Shown one piece after another: positions 27,124-35,666 of a stretch of DNA of 64,000 nt (its first letter is position 1; every line of letters begins with the position of its first letter). The notes beneath the pieces are model-generated. The model was not told the origin of the DNA and did no database searches. It saw nothing but the letters and a program-made list of their open reading frames with translations. The stretch is from Chitinophaga ginsengisoli (GTDB lineage: Bacteria; Bacteroidota; Bacteroidia; Chitinophagales; Chitinophagaceae): positions 124,001-188,000 of the forward strand of contig NZ_PYGK01000015.1 of assembly GCF_003014595.1 (NCBI RefSeq). The letters are read 5' to 3'. Position numbers and translations under genes: made by a program.

Positions 27124-27591
27124 CTAGTTTTTAGGTGAAAGATCTTCGTCAATTATGGACTGACCTGAAAATGTTTTGATACAATTCCGGATATGTGTTT
27201 CACTTGTATTTAAGCCCAGCAGACTTATGGAGTATTCACGGGGGCGAGTCTTTAACGTCAGGACCAGCGATAAGGTAGTCATACTGTCGCTTGGGCTTTC
27301 CACTATTTTATATCCTTTGATATTTTCCCAGGGAATAGTCTTTTTTTTATGTGTTATACCGTCGGGTGAAAATATAATTGCTGCCTTATTGTCAAATATG
27401 CCATATAAACAATAAGCGTCGACACATACAATGAACAGGATAAAGAGACCGGCAGCAACCGGATTTTCCTGTAACTGAATTTTAGTTTCTTTATATCCCA
27501 GAAAAAAGCTGGCTACAAGTCCGGTAAATAGAACCGAGAGGACGATGTATAAAGACTTTGATTTCCTTATTGTAATATTGCCAGGTGCCAT
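27124..27591 (-). CDS. Small two-helix membrane protein with PH-like C-terminal part (candidate immunity protein)
   Basis: A 155-aa protein with two hydrophobic helices at about 13-31 and 43-62, then a beta-rich domain (AAIIFSPDGITHKKKTIPWENIKGYKIVE...). The pattern DGI...K..PWENI resembles bacterial PH-like/YcxB/STM3941-type membrane proteins. It lies directly behind the variable tail of the RHS gene but on the opposite strand, convergent. Immunity genes of polymorphic toxins usually follow on the same strand, so the immunity role is a weak inference from position. Membrane topology would fit a protein that guards against a membrane-acting toxin, but nothing more supports it. Confidence 0.7.
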   Translation of the reverse strand: MAPGNITIRKSKSLYIVLSVLFTGLVASFFLGYKETKIQLQENPVAAGLFILFIVCVDAYCLYGIFDNKAAIIFSPDGITHKKKTIPWENIKGYKIVESPSDSMTTLSLVLTLKTRPREYSISLLGLNTSETHIRNCIKTFSGQSIIDEDLSPKN

Positions 27592-27786
27592 AGGTCATTA
27601 GAAATTAGAATGGTAAAAGTACAGATAATATGTAAAGATAGTTTGTATCAAAACCGAACAGTTATTCCATAATACTGGACATATCTAATAATATTTAATA
27701 ATTAATCGTTTGTTAGTTATATTGGTTTTCCGTTGGCATGTCACTTGTGCCCACTGTCCCGAACGCAATGCAAAGCGGAGCATCCC

Positions 27787-30153
27787 ATGATAAGAAACCA
27801 CTTAAAGATCGCCTGGCGTAGTTTGCTGTCCACTAAACGCTTTTCCATTATTAATATTTCCGGTTTAGCCGTAGGAATGGCAGCGGCAGGACTGGTATTT
27901 TTATGGCTGCAAAACGAGATCAGCTTTGATAAGTTTCATGAAAATAAGGATCGCCTGTATGAGGTGCGGGGTCTGACTGCTGTTGATGGAACGAAAATCG
28001 TGATCAATCAGACAGAGCAGCCGCTGGGGCCGGCTTTAAAGAAGGATTTTGGTGAAATAGAGAGTGCCGCGCGATTGGCGGATGTCAGTAGCCTGCTGCT
28101 GACGGCAGGGGATAAACGTTTTACAGGCATCAATGGCGGGTTTGTAGATCCTGCATTTCTCCGGATGTTTAGTTTCCCGGTTGTCGGGACAACAAGCACA
28201 GCACCCCTGAAGCAGATCAATTCCATTGTTATTACGGAGGGATTGGCGGAGAAGCTGTTTGGAAAAGAGGATGCCCTGAATAAGGTGATTAAGATCGATT
28301 CTGTTGATTATTTCCAGGTAACAGCGGTGCTGAAACACCTTCCGTCAAATACCCGTTTCGATTTTGAGTATCTGTTGCCCTGGGATTATCTGCGTAAAAT
28401 AGGCTGGAATAATGACAGCTGGCTCAGTAACAATATATCGACGTTTGTATTGCTGAAGCCTAATACCAATGTGACTACATTCAATGATAAGATAGCGGGG
28501 ATTGCGCGGCGTTACTCCGGCAATCCTGAGGTGTGGACGCACTTCCTTTTCCCGCTTGAACAATGGCATCTTTATGCAGAGTTTAAGGATGGAAAGCCAT
28601 CGGGCGGGCGTATTACCGTGGTACGGTTGTTTACTGTTGTCGTGATATTGATTCTGTTAATTGCCTGTATCAATTTTATTAACCTGAGCACTGCCAAGAG
28701 TGAGAAACGTGCAAAGGAAGTAGGTGTGCGTAAAGTGGCGGGGGCAGGGAAGGGGATGCTGATCTCCCAGTTTATGACAGAAGCACTGTTGATGTCGTTT
28801 ATTGCAGGTACTATTGCGTTGGCCATCGTACATCAGGCCCTGCCTTATTTTAATGGGCTGGTAAATGTACCACTTTCCATTCCCTATGGTAGTACAGGCT
28901 TCTGGGTGAGTGCCCTGGGCTTTATATTGATCACCGGGGTACTGGCCGGGTCTTATCCAGCCTTTTATCTTTCTGCTTTTAAACCTGTGAGTGTACTGAA
29001 AGGCGGATTCAGGGGCAGGGAAGGGCGATTGTCTCCAAGAAAGGTGCTGGTGATATTCCAGTTCACGTTTGCTGTTATCCTGATCATTTCGACCATTGTT
29101 ATCCGCAACCAGATCAGGTACGCCCAGGAGCGGGAGACGGGGTATTCCAGGAGTAATCTTATCAATGTGAACTTTGAGGGAGATATTGCGAAGAATTATG
29201 ACCTGATCAGACATGATCTGATCAGTGAGGGTATCGCCGCGTCAGTAACGAAAACCATGTCTGCCATTACAGAACGTGGTAGTAATACGTGGGGATTGGA
29301 ATGGGAAGGTAAACCGACCAATTTTGAAGGCACCATCGCTTTGTTCAGCGCTGACGCAAACCTGGTTAAAACTGTGGGATTGCAGCTGAAGGAGGGAAGG
29401 GATATAGATATTCACCGTTATCCGACAGACAGTTTTGCTGTGTTGCTGAATGAAACAGCGGTGAAGGTGATGGGATTCAAGGACCCGATAGGACAGCTCA
29501 TCCGGCAGAGCGGAAATGTGAACTGGAAGGTAGTGGGGGTTGTGAAAGACTATGTTATTGGTTCTTCTTACGGAACAGTGCCGCCAGTGGTCATTGAAGG
29601 TCCTGCAAGCTGGTTTAACACCCTGCATATCAGGTTCAACACTTCCGGATCCGTTGCGGAGTACCTGAAGAAAGCGGAAGTAATATTTAACCGGTATAAC
29701 CCGGGTTATCCTTTCAATTATCAGTTTACGGATCAGCAATATGCGAAGCTGTTTGATGCAGAACAGCGTACGCAGGCATTGGCGGGGTTATCTGCCGCAT
29801 TGGCGATATTTATATCCTGTCTCGGATTGCTGGGATTGTCGGCCTATGTAGCAGAGCGCCGTGTGAAGGAAATTGGAGTACGGAAAGCGTTGGGTGCTTC
29901 GGTGCTGAATATTACCGGATTGCTGACATTTGATTTTATGAAGCTGGTAGTGGCGGCGATTGTGGTAGCGATTCCTATCGGCTGGCTGGCGATGAATGCG
30001 TGGTTAGAGCATTTTGAATATAAGGTTGCTATTAATGGGTTCGTGTTTGTGTTTGCCGCATTGCTGGTGATCAGTATTACGTTGCTGACGGTTAGTTATG
30101 AAGTAATACGGGCAGCGATGGTGAATCCGGTGAAGAGTTTGAAGAGGGAATAG
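27787..30153 (+). CDS. ABC-transporter permease, MacB/FtsX type
   Basis: A 788-aa protein from ATG 27787 (MIRNHLKIAWRSLLSTKRFS), the usual start of Bacteroidota MacB-like permeases. The frame is open to 27733, but the extra residues have no family match. Architecture: TM1 at about 20-42, MacB periplasmic core domain (about 45-270), FtsX helices (about 285-430, with KRAKEVGVRKVAGAGKGMLISQF and PVSVLKGGF), a second periplasmic domain, and a second FtsX block at the end (ERRVKEIGVRKALGASVLNI, closing with PVKSLKRE). Such proteins work with a separate ATPase in mechanotransmission or export of peptides, lipids or drugs. No ATPase gene is adjacent. It is probably transcribed alone. Confidence 0.92.
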   Translation: MIRNHLKIAWRSLLSTKRFSIINISGLAVGMAAAGLVFLWLQNEISFDKFHENKDRLYEVRGLTAVDGTKIVINQTEQPLGPALKKDFGEIESAARLADVSSLLLTAGDKRFTGINGGFVDPAFLRMFSFPVVGTTSTAPLKQINSIVITEGLAEKLFGKEDALNKVIKIDSVDYFQVTAVLKHLPSNTRFDFEYLLPWDYLRKIGWNNDSWLSNNISTFVLLKPNTNVTTFNDKIAGIARRYSGNPEVWTHFLFPLEQWHLYAEFKDGKPSGGRITVVRLFTVVVILILLIACINFINLSTAKSEKRAKEVGVRKVAGAGKGMLISQFMTEALLMSFIAGTIALAIVHQALPYFNGLVNVPLSIPYGSTGFWVSALGFILITGVLAGSYPAFYLSAFKPVSVLKGGFRGREGRLSPRKVLVIFQFTFAVILIISTIVIRNQIRYAQERETGYSRSNLINVNFEGDIAKNYDLIRHDLISEGIAASVTKTMSAITERGSNTWGLEWEGKPTNFEGTIALFSADANLVKTVGLQLKEGRDIDIHRYPTDSFAVLLNETAVKVMGFKDPIGQLIRQSGNVNWKVVGVVKDYVIGSSYGTVPPVVIEGPASWFNTLHIRFNTSGSVAEYLKKAEVIFNRYNPGYPFNYQFTDQQYAKLFDAEQRTQALAGLSAALAIFISCLGLLGLSAYVAERRVKEIGVRKALGASVLNITGLLTFDFMKLVVAAIVVAIPIGWLAMNAWLEHFEYKVAINGFVFVFAALLVISITLLTVSYEVIRAAMVNPVKSLKRE

Positions 30154-30269
30154 GGGCTTGGGGCTCCCGGAATTGTTTGTCCTGATTAGCTGGTGTTGAT
30201 CTTACAAGATAAGAATCAGCTACATTAGCAGTGACAAGTTATTCCACGCAAACCCTCTTTCCTTTGGTT

Positions 30270-31193
30270 ATGAAAACATCCCTTTCTGCAAGCCTGTATC
30301 TTGCTTTACTGGCAGTTGTTATCTCCTGCCAGAAAGAATCAGCACAACAGTCGCAACCTGCCACCAGAGCCACTACTGCTGAAGCATTACCTGCACATTT
30401 TAAAGTGGCCTATTATGCCTTTGATGCTACTCCCAATCAGCTACCACTCACGCAGTTTGCCAACGAGGCGAATGTAGTCGTGCTGTTTGAAGGTACTGGC
30501 TGGGAGATGGCGGATTCTGTGCATTATGGCAGCTCCAGTAGTTATATACTGAATGTTAATCCTAATTATCATTCCTATAAGTCTATTATTAACCATGTGC
30601 GTGTGTTACAACAGCGAGGTGTGAAGGTATTGATGAATGTGGATGATGCACCATCCTGGAATACCACTACACCTTTTACGACTTATAACGGGCAGGGGCT
30701 GAATTATCAGCAGTTTGCTGCCTTTGTGAAAGCCTGTATTATTGATTCACTGCATTTTGATGGGATAGCACTTGATGTAGAACATCTGGGCAGTACGGCT
30801 GCTAATACGAACTTTACTAATCTCGTGAAGCAATTGGGCAGTTACTTCGGACCACTATCTTCCAATAGCGCTAATACTGTGTATACTGCCGCTATATACA
30901 GTGGCGCGCAGGCGGGATATGCCATTGGTCAATCTCCTACTGTGGCGCAGTACCTGAACTTTGTGGAGGATATGGGCTATTTTCAGAACAATACGACCAG
31001 GTTCAATCGTTGGGCCAATTACATCGGATCGAATAAGACCATGATTGGTGTTTCCAAGCAGTATAATTCTGTGAGTACTGCAATCACCGCCGCAAACTGG
31101 TTACCCGGGAGTGGGAATAAGGCAGGTATTATGGTGTTTGCCGGGAATGTTGATTCTTCTTATACGAATCGGATTTTCAGGGCATTGAGATGA
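30270..31193 (+). CDS. GH18-like lipoprotein (endo-beta-N-acetylglucosaminidase type)
   Basis: A 307-aa protein from ATG 30270. MKTSLSASLYLALLAVVISC gives a lipoprotein signal with the lipid-bearing Cys20. The rest is a TIM-barrel of family 18 type: HFKVAYYAFDAT (strand 1), NVVVLFEGTGW, GVKVLMNVDDAPS (strand 3), and the catalytic strand HFDGIALDVEH with Asp169 and the acid Glu171. The first of the two inner Asp of DxxDxDxE is Ala167; EndoF-type enzymes also vary here, so activity is plausible. These enzymes cut chitobiose cores of N-glycans or chitin. A surface-anchored role in glycan foraging is inferred. The frame extends to 30231, but the lipobox fixes the start. Confidence 0.85.
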   Translation: MKTSLSASLYLALLAVVISCQKESAQQSQPATRATTAEALPAHFKVAYYAFDATPNQLPLTQFANEANVVVLFEGTGWEMADSVHYGSSSSYILNVNPNYHSYKSIINHVRVLQQRGVKVLMNVDDAPSWNTTTPFTTYNGQGLNYQQFAAFVKACIIDSLHFDGIALDVEHLGSTAANTNFTNLVKQLGSYFGPLSSNSANTVYTAAIYSGAQAGYAIGQSPTVAQYLNFVEDMGYFQNNTTRFNRWANYIGSNKTMIGVSKQYNSVSTAITAANWLPGSGNKAGIMVFAGNVDSSYTNRIFRALR

Positions 31194-31219
31194 AACCGAT
31201 ATCCTTTTAAATGCGGGAT

Positions 31220-31249
31220 GGAGTAATGGCGGACGATCGCCATTACTCC
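31220..31249. terminator. Hairpin between convergent genes
   Basis: Perfect 12-bp stem GGAGTAATGGCG/CGCCATTACTCC (31220-31231 with 31238-31249) and a 6-nt loop, 26 bp after the GH18 stop and 28 bp from the GNAT stop. No T-run on the plus strand. Confidence 0.65.
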
Positions 31250-31277
31250 GTTCAGGTGCTTAATGAGTTCCATGCTT

Positions 31278-31997
31278 TTATCTATTAGCCGGTAATACGT
31301 AATGTGTGAACAGGAAGTCTTCTGTGAATCCCATTCTGGTATAAATACCTTGTCCCATCGCGGAAGCCTGCAACACACAATGGGTAGCATTGCTATCTAT
31401 CGCCATATCGATCAATATATTCATAATCTCTTCCGCATATCCTTTTCTACGTACTTCGGGTAGTATACCTACGGAATGGATGCCTGCTATGCCATCCTCA
31501 ATATGTAACAGGGCTGTTCCAATGAGGGCGTTTTCAAGAAAGACCAGGTAGAACGGTACTTTATTGCAGGATTGCGCCACTACGTCTTCGTGGATCCGAT
31601 AGCCAAATGGGATAGTAAAAGTGTCAATCCATTGCTTTGCCTGTTCTTCGTTGGTTACTCTTGTCAGCCGAAGCCTTTTCTCATATACAGGTCTTTCCGC
31701 CAACTGAAGGGACATCCCCGTTTGTTGGAACCGTTGTTCCAGTCCTTTGGAAACAAAGAGGTCGTGATTATCTTCCCAGGAGGAGATCTTCAGGCTTTCC
31801 TTTCCATTGCGCATTTCGTTGATGGCGTTGTCCAGTACTTCGGGCGTATAGTTCCAGGACCATAGCCTGTTGGGCCAGTCGGAGAAGGGGAGATAGCAAT
31901 AGCTATAGTTTTCCCTGTTATGGTTCGCATTAAAGGGTGTATTTACTATCGTCCATAAGGAGAGGATGTTCTCAATGTTTTTTTCTTTCAGATTCAT
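31278..31997 (-). CDS. GNAT-family N-acetyltransferase
   Basis: A 239-aa protein. The C-terminal part (residues about 105-235) is a GNAT fold: substrate strand YLVFLENALIGTALLHIEDG, then the acetyl-CoA motif A HSVGILPEVRRKGYAEEIM (R/QxxGxA at 183-188), a long helix, and ASAMGQGIYTRMGFTEDFLF (motif B, GFTE). The N-terminal 100 residues (DWPNRLWSWNY, GMSLQLAERP) form a second, degenerate GNAT-like half, so this may be a tandem GNAT. The substrate is unknown. It is transcribed alone, just downstream of the histidine kinase gene on the same strand but 135 bp away. Confidence 0.88.
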   Translation of the reverse strand: MNLKEKNIENILSLWTIVNTPFNANHNRENYSYCYLPFSDWPNRLWSWNYTPEVLDNAINEMRNGKESLKISSWEDNHDLFVSKGLEQRFQQTGMSLQLAERPVYEKRLRLTRVTNEEQAKQWIDTFTIPFGYRIHEDVVAQSCNKVPFYLVFLENALIGTALLHIEDGIAGIHSVGILPEVRRKGYAEEIMNILIDMAIDSNATHCVLQASAMGQGIYTRMGFTEDFLFTHYVLPANR

Positions 31998-32110
31998 AGC
32001 TCACGTTGAAATAACAATCTAAGTATAATAACTGTGCTTAGCTTGTACAAAGGTGAAACATCCGAAGGAAATAATCGTTTACATATGTTGATTGGGGGTA
32101 CTATTTTATA

Positions 32111-32154
32111 CCTGCCGGTTTTATTGCTTTACTTATGCGTGATACACCGGCAGG
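32111..32154 (-). terminator. Hairpin spanning the histidine kinase stop codon
   Basis: CCTGCCGGT at 32111-32119 pairs with ACCGGCAGG at 32146-32154 (9 bp, 26-nt loop). The stop codon of the kinase (32133-32135) lies in the loop. It could mark the end of the kdp operon transcript; no T-run. Confidence 0.3.
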
Positions 32155-33830
32155 CTGAAACCAAACGTACTTCCTTCCCCGAGTTTACTATCTACCCAGA
32201 TCCTTCCACCCTGTGCTTCTATGAATTCCCGGGAGATGGATAATCCCAGTCCGGTACCTACCTTTTCCGGCGTACCGGGCACTTTAAAATAGCGGTCGAA
32301 GATGCGGGAGAGGTATTTCTCTTCAATGCCTCTGCCATGATCGCAGACGGTAAATTCTATGTTGTTGTCTTTGAGAGATGTGGTCAGCTCGATCTCTGCG
32401 TCATCGAGCGAGTATTTCACGGCGTTGGTGAGGAAGTTGGTCAATACCCAGGCTGTTTTCTCCGGGTCTGTCATTATTTTATTACCGTTCGTGTGTTTAG
32501 TGACGCGGATGGCGATGTTCTTCTGTTGCGCAAGTGCGCTGACGGTATTGGTGGCGTTGTCGATGATGATATCCGGTGATACCGGCTCGATCTTCAGCTG
32601 TATATGCCCTGTTTCCACCTGGCTCATGTTGAGCAGTTCACTGGTGATCTTGAGCAAACGGTCTGCATCGTCAGTGATACTTCTTACGAGTTCTTCCTGC
32701 TCCCTGTTGACGTTACCTATACGAGCATCTGTCAGTAGCTGGGCGCTCATTTTAATGGAAGCGATCGGCGTTTTCAGCTCATGGGAGATCGTTGCAATGA
32801 AGTTGGTCTTTGCTTCATTGAGTTCGTGGAAAGGCGTGATATTACGTAATACGATCACCTGACCAATGACCTTATCAATGTTTGTTACGTTGAGAATGTC
32901 CAGGTGAAAATAGCTTTCCTTTCCGTCGGCGTAGATCTTGAGTTCTTTATTAGCACTATCCTGCTTCAACAGGTTGCGCATCAGGTCATTGTGGAGCGCA
33001 ATGTCGGGTGCATAATGGCCCCTGATCTCTGCTTCCTGCAGGCCGAGCAGCTTTTCAGCAACCTTGTTCAGGAAGAGGAGATTTCTGCTTTCGTCAAGAC
33101 CGATAATACCATCGTTCATCTGGTTGATAATGGTATCGATACGGCTCTTTTCGAATTTGATCTTGGCGAGGTTACTATGTTCGTATTCATCCAGCTTTTC
33201 TGCCATGCTGTTGAAGGCCTGTGCAAGTTCTCCGAATTCGTCGTGCTGGGAGATGCGGATACGTTTAGAATAATCCTTATTCACAATGGCTTTGATACCT
33301 TCTGACAGGGTCTTTACCGGCTCACTGATTATACCGGGGAAGTTCACTGCCAGTGTGAAGGCAATGAGTGCAAGGAAGCCGAAGATGAATACTGTGTAGT
33401 TGCTGAAACGCCTGGCATTTCTTTCAGCTACCGCATTCTTCCGTTGGATGGCTTCCTGGTTGGCGGTATTGATCTTGTAGATCTCCCGGCGGATAATTGT
33501 TTGCAGGGAGTCGTTGGAAGGATCATGTTTTAAGAGATCGAATGTATTCCTGACGGCAGCTGTAGCGCGTCCTTCACCTGGTTCCGTGATATTGGCTTCC
33601 TGCCTGGCAAGATTGCTTTCGAATTCGGGGAATACGCTGGAATCGAAGGGCACGCGGTCCATTAATGCCAGCATGTTATTGCTGTATACCAATGTTTCGT
33701 AGTTATCCTCCAGGATAAGGCGTGCGTCATTCTTGAGTTGGTATATGGAGAAGATCCCCAGGATACCGGAGATGAGAATGGCAATAAATAAAAATCCAAT
33801 GCCTATACTTAGTTTCGTTTTCAGGCGCAT
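32133..33830 (-). CDS. Sensor histidine kinase (HAMP-PAS-HisKA-HATPase), second half of a split KdpD
   Basis: A 565-aa membrane kinase. TM1 lies at about 8-30 and TM2 at about 144-164, with a small outer sensor region between. HAMP covers about 165-218 (PVKTLSEGIKAIVNKDYSKRI), PAS about 230-335 (IINQMNDGIIGLDE). HisKA has its phospho-His at 350 (FIATISHELKTPIASIK). The ATPase follows (NFLTNAVKYS, DHGRGIEEKYLSRIFDRYFK, GTGLGLSISREFIEAQGG). It starts one base after the stop of the KdpD N-terminal gene, so the two are translated together. In Proteobacteria these parts are one KdpD chain; the split form is known in Bacteroidota. Likely role: autophosphorylation in response to low K+ or turgor. 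The partner regulator is not in the window. Confidence 0.93.
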   Translation of the reverse strand: MRLKTKLSIGIGFLFIAILISGILGIFSIYQLKNDARLILEDNYETLVYSNNMLALMDRVPFDSSVFPEFESNLARQEANITEPGEGRATAAVRNTFDLLKHDPSNDSLQTIIRREIYKINTANQEAIQRKNAVAERNARRFSNYTVFIFGFLALIAFTLAVNFPGIISEPVKTLSEGIKAIVNKDYSKRIRISQHDEFGELAQAFNSMAEKLDEYEHSNLAKIKFEKSRIDTIINQMNDGIIGLDESRNLLFLNKVAEKLLGLQEAEIRGHYAPDIALHNDLMRNLLKQDSANKELKIYADGKESYFHLDILNVTNIDKVIGQVIVLRNITPFHELNEAKTNFIATISHELKTPIASIKMSAQLLTDARIGNVNREQEELVRSITDDADRLLKITSELLNMSQVETGHIQLKIEPVSPDIIIDNATNTVSALAQQKNIAIRVTKHTNGNKIMTDPEKTAWVLTNFLTNAVKYSLDDAEIELTTSLKDNNIEFTVCDHGRGIEEKYLSRIFDRYFKVPGTPEKVGTGLGLSISREFIEAQGGRIWVDSKLGEGSTFGFSLPVYHA

Positions 33831-33831
33831 G

Positions 33832-34956
33832 TCACGAGAGAATTATAATGTCAATATCCGATTCAGACAACTTGCCCAGCAGTTGTGAGAATACGGCTGT
33901 ATTCAGCAGCATACCCATTACGTTGAGATGTGGCTTGCCGATGCAGATCGTTGTGATCTTTTTTTCTTCGGCGGTTTGCATGATACTCTTCGCAATATTA
34001 GTACTTTTTAGCTTTATCACTTCTCCGCCCAGTTCCATCACCAGTTTGAAGTTGTTGATCAGGTGCCGCTGGGCTGCCAGTCCGATCCTGTCGCCGTCTT
34101 CTTTGGGCGTCTGTACATAGAGTACATACCATTTGGACTGATAATATTTAGAGAGCCGGGCTGTTTTGCGGATCACCTTCTTCGCTATAACATGATTGCT
34201 GCTGATGCATGCCAGGAAGCGCTCATTTCTTGCCTGGGCGCTAACCGGCAGTGATGAATCTATTTTACGTTCTACCTGGGTAGCTACTTCTTTCAGCGCC
34301 AGTTCTCTTAACTGAAGGATCCTTTCTGGCTGGAAGAAGTTCCTGATGGCGATGGCTATCTTATCAGGTGTATAGATCTTACCTTCTTTCAGACGGGTGA
34401 TCAGCTCATCGGCGGTAAGGTCAATATTCACGACTTCATCTGCCTGTTGGAGTACGATGTCGGGGATACGCTCTGCCACATCTACGCCGGTGATGGATTT
34501 CACTTCGTCCTGCAGGCCTTCAATATGCTGGATATTGACCGCACTGATGACGTTAATGCCTGCTTCCAGTATTTCCATCACATCCTGCCAGCGTTTTTCG
34601 TTCTTACTACCTTCTATGTTAGTGTGGGCCAGTTCATCTATGACCACCACCTCCGGGTGAAGGTTCAACACTGCCTGCATGTCCAGTTCTTCGAGGGCTT
34701 TGCCTTTGTAGAACAGTTCCCTGCGGGGGATGACGGGTAAACCGTCCAGCAGGGCATGTGTTTCTGCCCGGTTATGGGTTTCTATATAGGCGATCCTGAT
34801 ATCGACGCCATTGCGCAGCAAGGTCCTGGCCTCCTGCAGCATGCGGTAGGTCTTGCCTACACCGGCACTCATACCGATGTATATTTTGAACTTTCCCCTC
34901 CTGGACTGACGGATCAGGTCGAGGAAGTGTTGTGCGTTATTTTCTTTTTCGCTCAT
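33832..34956 (-). CDS. kdpD: KdpD N-terminal sensor protein (KdpD + USP domains)
   Basis: A 374-aa soluble protein that equals the cytoplasmic N-terminal part of KdpD. Residues about 20-230 form the KdpD domain with Walker A GMSAGVGKT (28-36) and the conserved AYIETHNRAETHALLDGL, VVIDELAHTNIEGSKNEKRWQDV and SAVNIQHIEGLQDEV. Residues about 245-374 form a universal-stress (USP) domain (FLACISSNHVIAKKVIRKTARLS, TTICIGKPHLNVMGMLLNT). In this family these domains bind ATP or c-di-AMP and sense K+ status. There are no membrane helices; the kinase part is the next gene, one base away. It lies 111 bp behind the GNAT gene; a short hairpin (CTTCTCC/GGAGAAG, 35003-35019) sits in this gap. Confidence 0.95.
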   Translation of the reverse strand: MSEKENNAQHFLDLIRQSRRGKFKIYIGMSAGVGKTYRMLQEARTLLRNGVDIRIAYIETHNRAETHALLDGLPVIPRRELFYKGKALEELDMQAVLNLHPEVVVIDELAHTNIEGSKNEKRWQDVMEILEAGINVISAVNIQHIEGLQDEVKSITGVDVAERIPDIVLQQADEVVNIDLTADELITRLKEGKIYTPDKIAIAIRNFFQPERILQLRELALKEVATQVERKIDSSLPVSAQARNERFLACISSNHVIAKKVIRKTARLSKYYQSKWYVLYVQTPKEDGDRIGLAAQRHLINNFKLVMELGGEVIKLKSTNIAKSIMQTAEEKKITTICIGKPHLNVMGMLLNTAVFSQLLGKLSESDIDIIILS

Positions 34957-35067
34957 AGGCTTGATGTTCAGAAACTCACTCTCCGTCTAAACCCAGGCAG
35001 GTCTTCTCCGCCGGAGAAGCGCCCGTAGCTTAGTACGGAAGGAGTGAGGTGAATCAGGTTAGAGAGA

Positions 35068-35655
35068 TCAGTACACACTGGCTAAAAGCAGTGCTTCCTT
35101 TTCTTCTTTTTGTACAGCGGGAGGCGTATAAAGCATCGCTGTACAGAGACAGTGCCGGCACCCTTTCTTCTGCAGGATATTAAAGTTAACACAACTCCTG
35201 CATCCCTTCCAGAATTCCGGGTCCCTGGTTATTTCATTAAAGGTGACTGGTAAAAAACCTAATTTGCTGTTCATCCGCATAATGGCCAGTCCACTTGTAA
35301 TGCTGAATAATTTTGCTGTAGGGTATTTTTCCCTCGATAACTGGAAGATCCTTTTCTTGATACGGGAAGCGATCCCTTGTCCGCGGAACAGCGGATTAAC
35401 GATCATGCCGGAGTTGGAAACAAATTCTCCATTACTCCAGGATTCGATATAAGAGAAACCTACCCAGATCTTGTTTACGGTCAGCGCTATGACGGCTTTC
35501 CCTTCTCTTATCTTTTTCATGATAGCGGTAACAGAACGTTTGCTGATACCGGTACCTCTTGCTTTGGCGGATGCCTCCATTTCTGCAGTGATGGATGCAG
35601 CGTATTTACAATCTGAAAGCACCGCCTTTCTGACGATCACTCTGTCGTTGTCCAT
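35068..35655 (-). CDS. GNAT acetyltransferase of the arginine-pathway type with a Cys-rich tail
   Basis: A 195-aa protein. GNAT core: ARGTGISKRS, GKAVIALTV, GFSYIESWSNGEFVSNSGMI and motif A VNPLFRGQGIASRIKKR (residues about 86-102), then KLFSITSGLAIMRMNSKLGF. The C-terminal piece has five Cys in a tight pattern (152, 155, 166, 169, 171; DPEFWKGCRSC, KGCRHCLCTAMLY), which may bind a metal. From memory, proteins with this exact layout open the arginine biosynthesis clusters of many Bacteroidota and may supply N-acetylglutamate-type activity. Here it sits 11 bp after kdpC, inside the kdp operon, which is out of place. It may acetylate an amino acid made for osmotic balance, but this is inference. 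Confidence 0.88.
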   Translation of the reverse strand: MDNDRVIVRKAVLSDCKYAASITAEMEASAKARGTGISKRSVTAIMKKIREGKAVIALTVNKIWVGFSYIESWSNGEFVSNSGMIVNPLFRGQGIASRIKKRIFQLSREKYPTAKLFSITSGLAIMRMNSKLGFLPVTFNEITRDPEFWKGCRSCVNFNILQKKGCRHCLCTAMLYTPPAVQKEEKEALLLASVY

Positions 35656-35666
35656 TTCGGATAGTT

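Noticed and set aside
27733..27786. 18-residue extension of the permease
   Set aside because: The family begins at MIRNHLKIAWRSL; the extra residues are unlike any signal or domain.
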